Part shown: positions 9,981 through 20,003 of the stretch, in pieces | Layout: each line of letters opens with the position of its first letter | Position numbering within the stretch: position 1 is the first letter of the stretch | Origin: PALSA-693 sp963834725 | Lineage (GTDB): Bacteria > Actinomycetota > Acidimicrobiia > Acidimicrobiales > Palsa-688 | Reading direction: 5' to 3' | Length of the DNA stretch: 64,000 bases | Assembly: GCA_963834725.1 (NCBI GenBank) | Contig: CAWICN010000001.1 | Coordinates: forward strand, 1,612,001 to 1,676,000 | Made by a program: the position numbers and the translations under genes | Notes under the pieces: generated by a model | What the model was told of the DNA's origin: nothing | The model's database searches: none | The model's input: the letters and a program-made list of their open reading frames with translations, nothing else

Positions 9981-10928
9981 CCGCCGCCCCCGTGTTCAGG
10001 CGCTTTCGGGCGTTGGGGACCGTCGCCGTCGTCGGCACGACCCGTCGGAAGCAAGTGGATGCGGTGCTGGCTGCGGTCACCACGGAGATCGAGGCCTGTG
10101 ACCTGGCGTGCAGCCGGTTCCGGGACGACAGCGAACTGGCGCGGCTCAATGATCCCCGGCGGGCAACGCCGCGACAGCAGGCATCGGAGTGGTTGTGCGA
10201 CGCGCTCGCCACGGCGCTCGACGCCGCGGCGCGCGACCGACGGCCTTATCGACCCGGCCATAGGGCAGTGCCTCGTTGACCTCGGATACGACCGCAGCTT
10301 CGAGCACCTGGATCCGTCTCGGCCGGTCGTGGTAAGAGCCAGGCACCTGCCGGCGTGGCACCGCATCGACGTGGACCGCCGCCGTCGCGAGGTCCGCGTC
10401 CCGACCGGTGTGCGCCTCGACCTGGGTGCAACTGCGAAGGCGCTCTGCGCCGACCGTGCCGCCCGGTCCGGCACCGACGCCACCGGCGGCGCCGGCGTGC
10501 TGGTCAGCCTCGGCGGCGACATCGCCGTTGCGGGCGACACCCCCGACGAAGGCTGGCTCGTGCGCGTCACCGACCGGGCCGATACGCCGCCCGATGCGCG
10601 GGTCCCCGGGCAGACGGTGGCGATGCACGCAGGTGGCCTCGCGACGTCCGGCACCGCCGCCCGCACGTGGGCCAGCGGCGGCGTTGAGCACCACCATCTG
10701 GTGGATCCCCGCACCGGCGCTTCGGCGGCCACCCCATGGAAGACGGTCACCGTCACCGCCGGCACCTGCGTTGACGCCAACCTGGCATCGACCGCGGCGG
10801 TCATCCTGGGCGATGCAGGTCCGGCCTGGCTCTCGGAACGAGTGCTGAGCGCCCGGCTCGTCGACGCGACAGGTCGGGTGAGCACGGTCGGAGGCTGGCC
10901 GTCCGACGAGGTTGAGGGCGCGGCGTGA
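9977..10928 (+). CDS. apbE: ApbE-family FAD:protein FMN transferase, frameshifted
   Basis: The first part (MTAAPVFRRFRALGTVAVV, CSRFRDDSELARLN) and the second part (DGLIDPAIGQCLVDLGYDR, VRLDLGATAKALCADRAA, VLVSLGGDIAVAG, HHHLVDPRTG, VDANLASTAAVILG) are the conserved blocks of ApbE in order. They lie in two frames that meet near 10235, where one extra base would explain the break (total length is 3n+1). The family attaches FMN covalently to Thr/Ser of flavoproteins using FAD and Mg2+. The ATG overlaps the previous stop and the end overlaps the ferric-reductase start. Confidence 0.88.
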
Positions 10929-11743
10929 GCGCGCTCTTCGGCGCCAAGGCGTCCTGGTATCTCATGCGCGGCAGCGGCTTCGTGGCGCTGGGGCTCCTCA
11001 CGCTCACGCTGGGCCTGGGCATCGCCAACGTCGCCCGCTGGCAGCGCGGGCGTTGGACGCGTGCCATCGTCGCCCTCGTCCACCGAAACGCGTCGCTCCT
11101 GGCCGTGGCGTTCCTGGCCATCCACGTCACCACGGCCATCTCCGACAAGTACGTTTCGATCTCGCCGCTCGCCACGATCATCCCCGGCTTATCGGGCTAC
11201 GACCCCCTGTGGATTGGGCTTGCCGCCGTGGCCGTCGACGTGACGCTGGCGGTGATCGTCACCAGTCTGCTCCGCGGCCGTCTGGGGCGGCGCACCTGGC
11301 GGGCCGTGCACTGGCTGGCCTATCTGGCCTGGCCGACGGCGTTGGTCCATGCCATCGGCGCCGGGAGCGGGCGAGGCGTCGATAGCGGTCATCTCTGGTC
11401 AACCCTGATCTACGTCGCCGCCGGTACGTCGGTCGCCATCGCCGTGGCCGCGCGGGTCCGGGCCCGGAGGCGACCAGCCGGGCCCAGGACGGTTCGCACC
11501 CAGCGCCCTGTTGCCCGGCCCCGCACCCAGCCCGTGCCGGCGTTGGCGGCATCCGGAGGGCCGCGGACTTTGTCAGCGTCCGGTCCAGTCTGGCGGCCGC
11601 TTCGGAGCGATCGCGCTAGCGCCGGCGGCCTCTACGATCCCCGGCCGCTGACCCTGTCGGCCACCCGGGCCCACCACGCCGACCCGGCCGCCCCATCCCG
11701 CCGGCGCCCTTCGACCCGGTCGGCGGCCCGGTACATGGCGTAG
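10925..11743 (+). CDS. Ferric-reductase-like transmembrane protein
   Basis: 272 residues starting at a GTG (GTGA overlap with the ApbE stop). Five to six hydrophobic helices carry heme-type histidines: LVHRNASLLAVAFLAIHV, VHWLAYLAWPTALVHAI. This resembles the FRD/YedZ-like membrane domain that passes electrons to a flavinylated partner. The last 75 or so residues are Arg/Pro/Ser-rich, and the final 112 bases run antisense to the end of the FAD-oxidoreductase remnant, so the original C-terminus may be shorter. Together with ApbE it suggests a membrane flavin electron-transfer unit. Confidence 0.8.
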   Translation: MSALFGAKASWYLMRGSGFVALGLLTLTLGLGIANVARWQRGRWTRAIVALVHRNASLLAVAFLAIHVTTAISDKYVSISPLATIIPGLSGYDPLWIGLAAVAVDVTLAVIVTSLLRGRLGRRTWRAVHWLAYLAWPTALVHAIGAGSGRGVDSGHLWSTLIYVAAGTSVAIAVAARVRARRRPAGPRTVRTQRPVARPRTQPVPALAASGGPRTLSASGPVWRPLRSDRASAGGLYDPRPLTLSATRAHHADPAAPSRRRPSTRSAARYMA

Positions 11744-12447
11744 ACGCCCCGCACCCCCGCCCAGCGCAGTGGCTCCGGTTCCCACCTGCGGGAGGTACGG
11801 CCCACCCAGGGCAGCGCGGCGAGCGACGTGTCGCGACCGAGGACGAGGTCGGCCAGGTGCGGCCGGCGAGATAGGACGTGGTGACGCCATCGCCGACGTA
11901 CCCGCCGGCCCACGCCATCCCGCCGGCACCGGTGCGGGCCACCCCGACGGCCGGGCACCAGTCGCGGCTGACCCCGAGGACGCCGCTCCAACCGGCGGCC
12001 ACACGGAGGTCGCCGGTCGCAGGCAGCAGCCGGCGCAAGCTGGCCCGCAACTGGGCCACCGTCGCTGGTGGTATCCGTCCGTCGGGCTCGACGCGGGAGC
12101 CGAAACGGTAGGGCACCCCCCGCCCACCGATGGCGATGCGGCCGTCCGCGGTGCGCTGGGCGTACACGTACACATGGGCGGCGTCTCGAAGGGTCTCGGC
12201 CTCGGCCCAACCCAGCCGGTCCCACGCTTCGGAGGGGAGGGGGTCGGTCACGATGATCGAGCTATTCATGGGCAGCAACTGGCGGCGCAAGCCCGGTAGC
12301 CCGCATGTGTATCCCTCTGTGGCCCGCACCACCCACGGCGCCCGGACCCGGCCGTGCGACGTGCGCACCAGCCCGGCTGACAGGCTCACGGCCGGCGTGT
12401 GCTCGTAGATCCGCACGCCGCGCCTCGAGACCGCGTCGGCGAGGCCT
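11632..12447 (-). pseudogene. C-terminal half of an FAD-dependent amine/amino-acid oxidoreductase (DAO fold)
   Basis: The fragment reads GGGLADAVSRRGVRIYEHTP, VVRATEGYTCGLPGLRR, AVGVARTGAGGMAWAGGYVGDGVTTSYLAGR and then, in another frame, LADLVLGRDTSLAALPW and RRWEPEPLRW, ending with TAG at 11632. These are the C-terminal blocks of DAO-type oxidoreductases of the gamma-glutamylputrescine oxidase group. The N-terminal FAD-binding Rossmann part is absent: protein character stops at about 12447, where permease sequence begins on the other strand. One C missing near 11859 causes the internal frameshift. Confidence 0.85.
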
Positions 12448-13414
12448 CCACCCGAACCGGGTTCGCACTCGGCCTCCTCACGGCGATATTCATCTACTGG
12501 GGGTGGGATACCGCTGTCTCGGTCAACGAGGAGACGAGGGACAAGCACCACGCGCCGGGGAAGGCCGCCGTTCTCTCGACCGTGATCCTGCTTGTCACCT
12601 ATGTGCTGGTGTCGACGTCGGCGCAGGCGTTCGCCGGGATCGGCGACAAGGGCATCGGGCTCAACAACCTCGACAACTCGAGCGATGCCCTCTCCGTCCT
12701 CGGGAACAGCGTGTTCGGGACGAAAGGCGGTGGGTGGCTGCTGACCGGCCTCCTCATCCTCATGGTCCTCAGCTCCGCGGCGGCGAGCACTCTGACCACC
12801 ATCCTGCCCACCGCCCGCACGACGCTTGCGATGGCGGCGTATGAGGCCATTCCTCGGCGATTTGCGCGGATCCGTCGCAAGTACCTGACACCGACCTGGT
12901 CGACCGTGGGCATGGCGCTTCTCTCGATGGGGTTCTTCTTGCTGATGACCGCGGTCAGCACGAACGTCCTCGGCGACACCATCTCGGCGACACCATCTCC
13001 TCGCTCGGCTTGCTGATCGCTTTCTATTACGGCCTGACCGGCGCCGCCTGCGTCTGGTGGTTCCGCCGCGATCTCGGCAAGGGGGCCCGTCATCTCGTCC
13101 TGAAGGGGATCCTCCCGGGCCTCGGCGCCGCAATCCTCATCTTCTTCTTCTACGGCGCCAAGCAGTTCTGGAGCAAGGCCTACGGCAACACGTACTGGAC
13201 GTTGCCGTTCCCACCGCACTGGCAGATCGGGGGCGTGTTCCTGACCGGTATCGGCTCGCTGGTGTTGGGCGTCATCCTGATGGTCATCTACCGGGCCCTC
13301 AACCCGGCGTTCTTCAAGGGTCGGACCCTCAACAGGAATTCGGAGCTCCTGGTCCTCGAGAGCGACGTCGAGGCGGGAACGTTCGGAGCGGACCCGGAAG
13401 GCGCGGGCCTGTAA
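12448..13414 (+). pseudogene. APC-superfamily amino-acid/polyamine permease, N-terminus lost and frameshifted
   Basis: The translation gives GFALGLLTAIFIYWGWDTAVSVNEE, a hallmark of APC permeases, several further helices, and NVLGDTIS. An exact 14-bp tandem duplication (12971-12998) then shifts the frame, after which LLIAFYYGLTGAACVWWFRRDL and two more helices follow to a TAA at 13414. Removing one repeat copy restores the expected sequence. The first five or so helices are missing because the gene begins abruptly at the junction with the oxidoreductase remnant. The pairing suggests a former amine or amino-acid uptake and oxidation locus. Confidence 0.88.
12971..12998. repeat. 14-bp tandem duplication that disrupts the permease
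   Basis: CGGCGACACCATCT occurs twice in direct succession. Because 14 is not a multiple of three, the copy shifts the permease frame; one copy gives the family sequence GDTISSLGLLIAFYYG. Confidence 0.92.
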
Positions 13415-13567
13415 ACGACCGCAACAATCACCGCGTCGCCGGCGACCCTCCCGAGGACACGAGTTGGTGCGGCACGGCCCGCAGATCTTCGTCGGAAAGG
13501 GCATGTATCGAAAACCGGCTTGACTGGTAGCAAGCCACCGACAGCCCGACGAAGGGGGTGACGGGGG

Positions 13568-16500
13568 ATGGCCGCCAGCGCGGAGAACTTCTTGGTCCAA
13601 TCGACGGCCTACGGTCGACCGGCGGTCGACCTCCTGGCCACCCAGGTGCAAACGGCCAAGGGCGGCGACCGGTTGGCGCCGGTGACGATCATCGTCCCCT
13701 CCAACTACGCCGCCGTGTCGACCCGGCGGGCTCTGGCCGGCCGGCCGGGCGGGGTCGCCAGTGTCACCTTCCTTACTCTGTTCCGGCTGGCGGAGCGGCT
13801 GGGCGCGGCGACGCTGGCGGCCGCCGGCCGCCGCCCGGTGTCGACGCCGGTGCTGGCTCAAGCGATCCGCGCCGTCCTCGCCGCCGATCCCGGCGTCTTT
13901 GCCCCGGTGGCCGACCATGCCGCCACCGAGCTGGCCCTGGTGGCGTCCACCCGCGAACTGGCCGGCCTGAGTGATGCCGCCCTGGACGCGGTGGCGGCAT
14001 GCAGCGCGCGGGCCGCCGATGTAGTCCGCGTCGCCCGGCAGGTCCGCGGTGACCTGGCGCCGGCCTGGTTCGACGAGCACGATCTGTTACGGGCGGCCAC
14101 CGTCGCCGTACAGGAAGGAGCGAGCGTCGGGCCGGTCATCGTGCATCTCCTGCAGGACCTCTCCCCCGCCGGCGCGGAACTGCTCCGGCGCCTGGCCCAA
14201 CATCAAGCCGTCCTCGTCAATGTGGGCGTGACCGGCGACGCCGCGGCCGATCAACACGTGCTCGACGCCCACGCCCGCGCCGGCATCACTGTCGAGAGCG
14301 GCGCAGTAAAGCGGCCATTGGCGACCACGATCGTCAGCGTGAGCGACCCCGACGAGGAGGTGCGGACGGCCGTTCGGCAGGTAACGCAGTGGGCACGCGA
14401 TGGCGTCCGTCTGGGCCGGATGGCTTTGCTCTACGGGACATCCGAGCCGTACGCCCGCCTGCTCCACGAACATCTGGATGCGTCGGGCATGGCGCACAAC
14501 GGCGCTCCCGTCCGGGCCGTCGGGGATCTGCTGTATGGACGCACCGTGCGGTCATTGCTGGCCCTCCCCGACCGGGGCTTCCGTCGCTCTGATGTCCTGG
14601 CCGTCGTGACCGGTGTCCCGATGCACCACGGTGACGGCCTGGCGCCGGGCCGAGCGTGGGAACGGATCTCCCGGGCGGCCGGCGTGGTCGAAGGAACAGA
14701 CTGGGCGCCCCGGCTGGCCGTCTTCGCCGCCGACCAGCGAGCACGCGCCGATGAGGCGGACAAAGGTGAGCAGGACCGGCTGGCCGAGCACCTGCGCCGT
14801 GACGCCGACCGGGCCGAGGGACTTACCGGCTTCGTCGCTGATCTGCAGAGCGACCTGGCTGCGCTGGCCGCGGCCGGTTCGTGGGCGACCATGGTGGACG
14901 CGACCCGAGAGCTCGCGGCCAGATACCTGGGCGGGGAGCGCCACCGCTGGCGCTGGCCTGAGGAGGAACAGCGGGCCGCCGACCGCGTCGACGAAGCCCT
15001 CGACCGGCTGGCCGGCCTGGACACTGTCGGCGGACCACCGCCGTCGATAGAGGTATTCCGCCGCACGCTGGACGACGAGCTGGAGACGTCCCTGCGACGG
15101 ATCGGCCGGCTCGGCGACGGCGTGCTGGTGGGCCACGTGTCGATGGCGACCGGTCTCCAACTCGACCGGCTGGTAATGCTCGGCATGGCGGAGGACACCT
15201 TCCCGTCACGGCGACTGGAAGATTCCCTGTTGCCCGACAGGGAACGCCGGGCAGCCGCTGGTCAGCTGGCCCTGTGCGCCGAGCGAGTGGACGACGACCA
15301 TCGCCATTTACTGGCCGCGATGGCGGCCGCCGACCAAACGACGTTGTTCTTTCCCCGAGGAGATCTCCGTCGCCAGGGTGACCGCTCGGCGTCACGCTGG
15401 CTGCTGACCGACGCCGCCCGCTTGTCCGGCCGCGAGACCATGTTCACCGGCGAGCTGGCCAGCACGGAGGGGGCGTGGCTCCGGCAGGTGCCGTCGTACG
15501 CGGCGGGACTGGTCCGGTTGGATTTCCCGGCCACCGCCCAGGAGCTGCGGCTGGCGGCCATGCTGCGTGACCCGGGAGCGATCATCCGGACCGATCCCGT
15601 TCTCCGGGCCGGGGCGGAACTGGCAAGGAGCCGGCGCAGCAACGATTTCACCCGCTTCGACGGCAACCTGGCCGGGCTGACGTTGCCTGATCTCACCTCG
15701 ATCGGGATCACTTCGGCCACCCGGCTGCAGGCCTGGGCGGTCTGTCCTTTTGCCTTCTTGCTGCAGTACCTGCTCGGCGTGGAGGTGGTCCAGGACCCCG
15801 AACGAAAGCTGGAAATCGATCCGCTCGACAAGGGCAGCCTCATCCACGAGATCCTCGAACGCTTTATCGCCGAGCAGATCGCCGCGGGCCGGGCCGGGCC
15901 GTGGACGGGTCCCCGGCATCGCCGGCTGCGGGCGATCGCCGAGACCGTCTTTGCCCGGTACCACGACCGGGGCGTGACCGGGCGGGCCATATTCTGGCGG
16001 CGCGACCGGGCCCGCATCCTGGCCGACCTCGACCAGTTCGCGGCGCGGGACGACGGACGTCCGGTTGCCACCGAACTCCGATTCGATGATGTCGAATACC
16101 CGTTGCGGGACGGGCGGTCGGTGCGGTTCCGCGGCTTCATCGACCGGATCGACGACACCGGACCCGACTCGGCCCGGGTGATCGATTACAAGACCGGGAG
16201 CGCAGACGCTTACAAAGGCCTCAGCACCGCGGACCCCGACCAGCGCGGCACCCACCTGCAGCTTGCGGTGTACGGCACCGCGGCCCGCCAGCATTTGCAT
16301 CGAACCGATGTCCAGGCGTGGTACTGGTTTATCACGGATAGGGGAAAATTCGAGCGCATCGGCTACCCCCTCAGTGCGGAAGTGCAGGCCGATGTGGGCG
16401 GGGCGGTGAAGGAGATCGTCGATGGCATCAGGTCCGGTACCTTTCCGGGCCGGCCGCCGGTCGACCCGGCCTACCGGTGGGTGGACTGCTGGTATTGCAC

Positions 16501-16618
16501 GCCTGATGGGTTGAGCGCCGCCGAAGCGCGGCGGGACTGGGAGCGCAAACGATTCGACCCGCAGCTCTCCGGCTATTTGCAGCTCGCCGAACCGGAGGCG
16601 TTTGATGACGCTCGCTGA
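13568..16618 (+). CDS. addB: AddB/AdnA-like PD-(D/E)XK nuclease subunit of a helicase-nuclease
   Basis: 1016 residues, with GGGGG just before the ATG. The N-terminal UvrD-like region lacks a Walker A lysine (VTIIVPSNYAAVSTRRAL), as in AddB. The C-terminal RecB-type nuclease has GSLIHEILERF, GFIDRIDDT and Asp873/Lys875 in VIDYKTG. Iron-sulfur-type cysteines flank it: Cys726 (AVCPFAFLLQ), Cys974 and Cys977 (CWYC). The fourth AddB cysteine position, six residues on, is Ser983, so the cluster may be absent or differently ligated. It should process double-strand DNA ends with the downstream motor subunit; the genes overlap by 14 bases. Confidence 0.88.
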   Translation: MAASAENFLVQSTAYGRPAVDLLATQVQTAKGGDRLAPVTIIVPSNYAAVSTRRALAGRPGGVASVTFLTLFRLAERLGAATLAAAGRRPVSTPVLAQAIRAVLAADPGVFAPVADHAATELALVASTRELAGLSDAALDAVAACSARAADVVRVARQVRGDLAPAWFDEHDLLRAATVAVQEGASVGPVIVHLLQDLSPAGAELLRRLAQHQAVLVNVGVTGDAAADQHVLDAHARAGITVESGAVKRPLATTIVSVSDPDEEVRTAVRQVTQWARDGVRLGRMALLYGTSEPYARLLHEHLDASGMAHNGAPVRAVGDLLYGRTVRSLLALPDRGFRRSDVLAVVTGVPMHHGDGLAPGRAWERISRAAGVVEGTDWAPRLAVFAADQRARADEADKGEQDRLAEHLRRDADRAEGLTGFVADLQSDLAALAAAGSWATMVDATRELAARYLGGERHRWRWPEEEQRAADRVDEALDRLAGLDTVGGPPPSIEVFRRTLDDELETSLRRIGRLGDGVLVGHVSMATGLQLDRLVMLGMAEDTFPSRRLEDSLLPDRERRAAAGQLALCAERVDDDHRHLLAAMAAADQTTLFFPRGDLRRQGDRSASRWLLTDAARLSGRETMFTGELASTEGAWLRQVPSYAAGLVRLDFPATAQELRLAAMLRDPGAIIRTDPVLRAGAELARSRRSNDFTRFDGNLAGLTLPDLTSIGITSATRLQAWAVCPFAFLLQYLLGVEVVQDPERKLEIDPLDKGSLIHEILERFIAEQIAAGRAGPWTGPRHRRLRAIAETVFARYHDRGVTGRAIFWRRDRARILADLDQFAARDDGRPVATELRFDDVEYPLRDGRSVRFRGFIDRIDDTGPDSARVIDYKTGSADAYKGLSTADPDQRGTHLQLAVYGTAARQHLHRTDVQAWYWFITDRGKFERIGYPLSAEVQADVGGAVKEIVDGIRSGTFPGRPPVDPAYRWVDCWYCTPDGLSAAEARRDWERKRFDPQLSGYLQLAEPEAFDDAR

Positions 16619-19600
16619 CGCCGCGGTCCGGGAGGCCGTGCGGACGCGGCTCGACGAGACGATGTTCGTCGAGGCCGGTGCCGGCTCAGGCAAGACGACC
16701 TGTCTGGTCGAGCGTTTCGTGGCTCTGGTGGAGGCCGGGATCGAGGCTGACTGTATCGCGGCGATCACGTTTACGGGGAAGGCGGCCGGCGAACTGGCCG
16801 ACCGGATCCGCAGTGAACTGCAAAAGCGGTCGGCCACTTCCGCTCGATGCCGGGCGGCCTGGCCCGCCCTGGACCGGGCGGCTATCGGCACCCTGCACGC
16901 CTTCGCCCAGCGGCTTCTGAACGAGCACCCCATCGAGGCCGGCCTCCCGCCCCTGGTAAAGGTTCTGGACGAAATCGCCTCTCAACTGGCATTCGAGCTC
17001 CGGTGGGAGACCTTTGTGGACCGGATCATCGAAGACCCCGAACTGGATCGGCCACTCCGGCTGCTGCTGGCGGCCGGAGGCCGGGTCGAGCACCTGCACC
17101 AGGTGGCGGTGCAGTTCGGCGAGAACTGGGACCTGGTCGAGGAGCGGACCGGCGCCTTTGACCCGGTGGTGCCGCCCCTCGAGCTGGACAGTCTGCTGGG
17201 CGAGATCGACGCCGTGGTCGCCACGGGCCGCGAATGTCGAGACGGGGCCGACAATCTTCTGGGCCGCCTCGGCGCGTTAGCCGACTGGGCATCACAGTTG
17301 CGATCAGCGGTCGACGACGACAGCCGGCTGGAGCGGCTGGGCCAGGCACCCAGCTTTGCGGCAGGCAACGTCGGCCGCGCTGGAAATTGGCCCGATATCA
17401 CACGGGTACGAAGCCAGGTCCGTGACCTGGAGTCGGTCCGTGACGACGTACAGGATCGGGTCCTGCAGGCCTGTCTGCAACGTATTGCCGGCGAGCTGGC
17501 CCGCTTCACCGTGGCCGCGGCCAAGGAGCGGCAGCGAGCCGGCGAGCTGGAGTTCCACGACCTGCTGGTGCTGGCCCGGTCCCTCCTCCGCGACCCCGTG
17601 CATGGGCTGGAGGTGCGGGCGGCGGCGGCCGACCGTTATCAGCGACTTCTGCTCGACGAGTTCCAGGACACCGATCCCATCCAGGTCGAGCTCGCGGTAC
17701 TGATCGCTTCGACGGATCCCGACGCCGGCTCCAGGCCGTGGTGGGAGGTGGAGATCCAGCCGGGAAGGTTGTTCTTCGTCGGCGACCCGAAGCAGTCCAT
17801 TTACCGTTTCCGGCGGGCGGATATCGCCATGTTTCTGCGGGCCCGCGACACCCTCGCGGGTGGAGTGGAACAGCTGACGGCCAATTTCCGCACCACGGAA
17901 CCGATCCTGCAGTGGGTCAACCGCACTTTCGAGCAATTGATCTGTGAAGAGCCCGAGTCCCAGCCGGAGTACGTGGCGCTCGACCCGGTGCGCGGCGCCG
18001 CCCCAGGGGGGCCGGCGGTGTTGTTCATCGGAGGCTCCCCGCATCCCACGCCATGGCGGGCCGGCGATCTGCGGGAGGCCGAGGCGGCGGACGTGGCGGC
18101 CGCCATCCGGCAGGCCGTCGAGGACGGCTGGGCGGTCGGTGACGAAAAGACCGGCGACTGGCGGCCGGCTCGATGGAACGACGTGGCCGTGCTGCTGCCC
18201 GCCCGCACATCCCTGCCCGCCCTGGAGCGGGCGCTCGAACAGGACGCCATCCCGTACCGGGCCGAGACCTCGTCGCTCGTGTACGGAACCGGCGAGATCC
18301 GAGACCTGCTCATGGTGGCCCGGGCCGTCGAGGACCCGACCGATTCGCTGGCGGTCGTCTCCGCTTTGAGGACGGCGGCGTTCGGATGCGGGGACGACGA
18401 TCTTTATGTCTGGCGGCACACGCACGGGGGCGGGTGGGATCATCAGCACCCCCTCCCCTCGTTGGCGCCGGCCGGGCATATCGTCGCCCAGGGCCTCTCG
18501 TGGCTGGGCGACCTGCACCGGGAGCGGTTGTGGCTTTCGCCCAGCCAGATCCTGGAGCGCATCGTGCGAGAGCGCCGGCTCATGGAGCTGGCGTTGCTGC
18601 ACGAGCGGCGGCGGGATCTGTGGCGCCGGCTGCGTTTCGTCGTCGATCAATGCCGGGCCTGGGAGGAGGCCGGTGGTACCACGCTGCGGGAGTACCTGAC
18701 GTGGGTCAGTCTGCAGTCCGCAGAGGGGGCGCGTGTGATCGAGACGGTGTTGCCCGAGACCGACGACGAGGCCGTGCGGGTCCTGACCGTCCACGGGGCC
18801 AAGGGCCTCGAGTTCCCCATCGCCGTGCTGTCGGGCATGACCACGCAGCTGAACCGGCCACGGGGCGGCGTTCAGGTGCTGTTCCCTCCGGGTGACGGAT
18901 GGGCGCTGCACCTGAAGAAGGACCTGGAGACGGCCGAGTTCGCGGAGCAACTGCCCATCGAAGAGCAAATGGATTACCACGAGCGTCTGCGCCTCCTGTA
19001 TGTGGCCGCCACGCGCGCCCGGGATCATCTGATCGTGTCGGTGCACCGGAAGGATGGGGCTCCGGGTGCGGTCCCCACCGCGGCCCAGTTGTTCCATGAG
19101 CACGGCTGGGATCCGGGCCTGGTGGATGAGCTGGCGCCGGCAACCGACTGGGACGGCGCGCCTGTAGCGGAGCCAGTTGTCTCTGGCCCCGACCGGCCGC
19201 GACCTGATTCCATCGCACCGCGGGTGCCGACGACCTCGCTGCCCTCCTTCGAAGATTGGGAGCGGGAACGGTCTGAGGCCATGGCGGCGGCCAGTCGCCC
19301 TGTCGCCGTGTCCGCCACCCGGCTGGCCGAGCAAGCGGCGGCGGCGCGAGCGGCCGAAGCGGCGCGGGCCGCCTGGGCGGTGCATCCGGACCGGGCGGAA
19401 CGGGCGGCCCACCCCGCCCGCGACCGGGAGGCCGAGGATCTGGCCGGCGTGCATAAGGACCCCCGGGACATCGATCTGCCTCCCTGGCAGAAGGGCCGTT
19501 ACGGGAGCGCCATCGGGCGGGCCGTCCACGCCGTGTTACAGGGAATTGATCTGACGACCGGCCTGGGCCTGGCGGAGGCATGTGCGGCGCAAGCGGCTGC

Positions 19601-20003
19601 CGAGGGGGTGCTCGGACGGGAAGGAGTGATCGAGGCGTTCTGTCGTTCGGCGCTGGCGTCCGAGGTGGTCCGTCGAGCGGCCCTGCTCCCCCACTGGCGG
19701 GAGGTGTACGTCGGTGTTCCCTACGGGGACGGAGTGCTCGAGGGGTACATCGACCTGCTCTACCGTTCCGACGCCGGCCTGGTGGTGGTCGACTACAAAA
19801 CGGACAGCTGGCGGGATGAGGCCGATTTGCAGGCGAAGGTTGAACGGTACCGGGTGCAGCTGGAGGCGTACGGCCGGGCGGTCACGGAGTCCGCCGGCGA
19901 AAGTGTCGCGGGGCTGATGCTGCTGTTCCTCAGCCGGCGCGACGGCGCACGAGCGGTGAACGTTGAGTTGCCTTCCCGATCAGCAGTCGACGACAGCCCG
20001 TAG
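16605..20003 (+). CDS. addA: AddA/AdnB-like UvrD helicase-nuclease subunit
   Basis: 1132 residues from ATG 16605 with GGAGG upstream; a TTG three bases earlier is possible. Superfamily 1 motifs in order: EAGAGSGKTT (Lys30), TFTGKAAGELADRI (Ia), LLLDEFQDTD (II), GDPKQSIYRFR (III), LTANFRTTEP (IV), VLTVHGAKGLEFP (V), LYVAATRARD (VI). The C-terminal nuclease shows GRAVHAVLQG, GYIDLLY and Asp1063/Lys1065 (VVVDYKTD), then QLEAYG. With the upstream subunit it forms a two-motor-type recombination enzyme acting at double-strand breaks. Its end overlaps the mazF end on the other strand by 24 bases. Confidence 0.93.
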   Translation: MTLADAAVREAVRTRLDETMFVEAGAGSGKTTCLVERFVALVEAGIEADCIAAITFTGKAAGELADRIRSELQKRSATSARCRAAWPALDRAAIGTLHAFAQRLLNEHPIEAGLPPLVKVLDEIASQLAFELRWETFVDRIIEDPELDRPLRLLLAAGGRVEHLHQVAVQFGENWDLVEERTGAFDPVVPPLELDSLLGEIDAVVATGRECRDGADNLLGRLGALADWASQLRSAVDDDSRLERLGQAPSFAAGNVGRAGNWPDITRVRSQVRDLESVRDDVQDRVLQACLQRIAGELARFTVAAAKERQRAGELEFHDLLVLARSLLRDPVHGLEVRAAAADRYQRLLLDEFQDTDPIQVELAVLIASTDPDAGSRPWWEVEIQPGRLFFVGDPKQSIYRFRRADIAMFLRARDTLAGGVEQLTANFRTTEPILQWVNRTFEQLICEEPESQPEYVALDPVRGAAPGGPAVLFIGGSPHPTPWRAGDLREAEAADVAAAIRQAVEDGWAVGDEKTGDWRPARWNDVAVLLPARTSLPALERALEQDAIPYRAETSSLVYGTGEIRDLLMVARAVEDPTDSLAVVSALRTAAFGCGDDDLYVWRHTHGGGWDHQHPLPSLAPAGHIVAQGLSWLGDLHRERLWLSPSQILERIVRERRLMELALLHERRRDLWRRLRFVVDQCRAWEEAGGTTLREYLTWVSLQSAEGARVIETVLPETDDEAVRVLTVHGAKGLEFPIAVLSGMTTQLNRPRGGVQVLFPPGDGWALHLKKDLETAEFAEQLPIEEQMDYHERLRLLYVAATRARDHLIVSVHRKDGAPGAVPTAAQLFHEHGWDPGLVDELAPATDWDGAPVAEPVVSGPDRPRPDSIAPRVPTTSLPSFEDWERERSEAMAAASRPVAVSATRLAEQAAAARAAEAARAAWAVHPDRAERAAHPARDREAEDLAGVHKDPRDIDLPPWQKGRYGSAIGRAVHAVLQGIDLTTGLGLAEACAAQAAAEGVLGREGVIEAFCRSALASEVVRRAALLPHWREVYVGVPYGDGVLEGYIDLLYRSDAGLVVVDYKTDSWRDEADLQAKVERYRVQLEAYGRAVTESAGESVAGLMLLFLSRRDGARAVNVELPSRSAVDDSP

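Noticed and set aside
9419..11125. 568-codon reverse open frame
   Set aside because: Antisense to the ApbE and ferric-reductase-like genes; no protein character.
12971..13000. Programmed frameshifting in the permease
   Set aside because: The shift is fully explained by a 14-bp duplication and the N-terminus is missing anyway.
17304..19529. 741-codon reverse open frame
   Set aside because: Antisense to the AddA-like helicase, which carries every SF1 motif.
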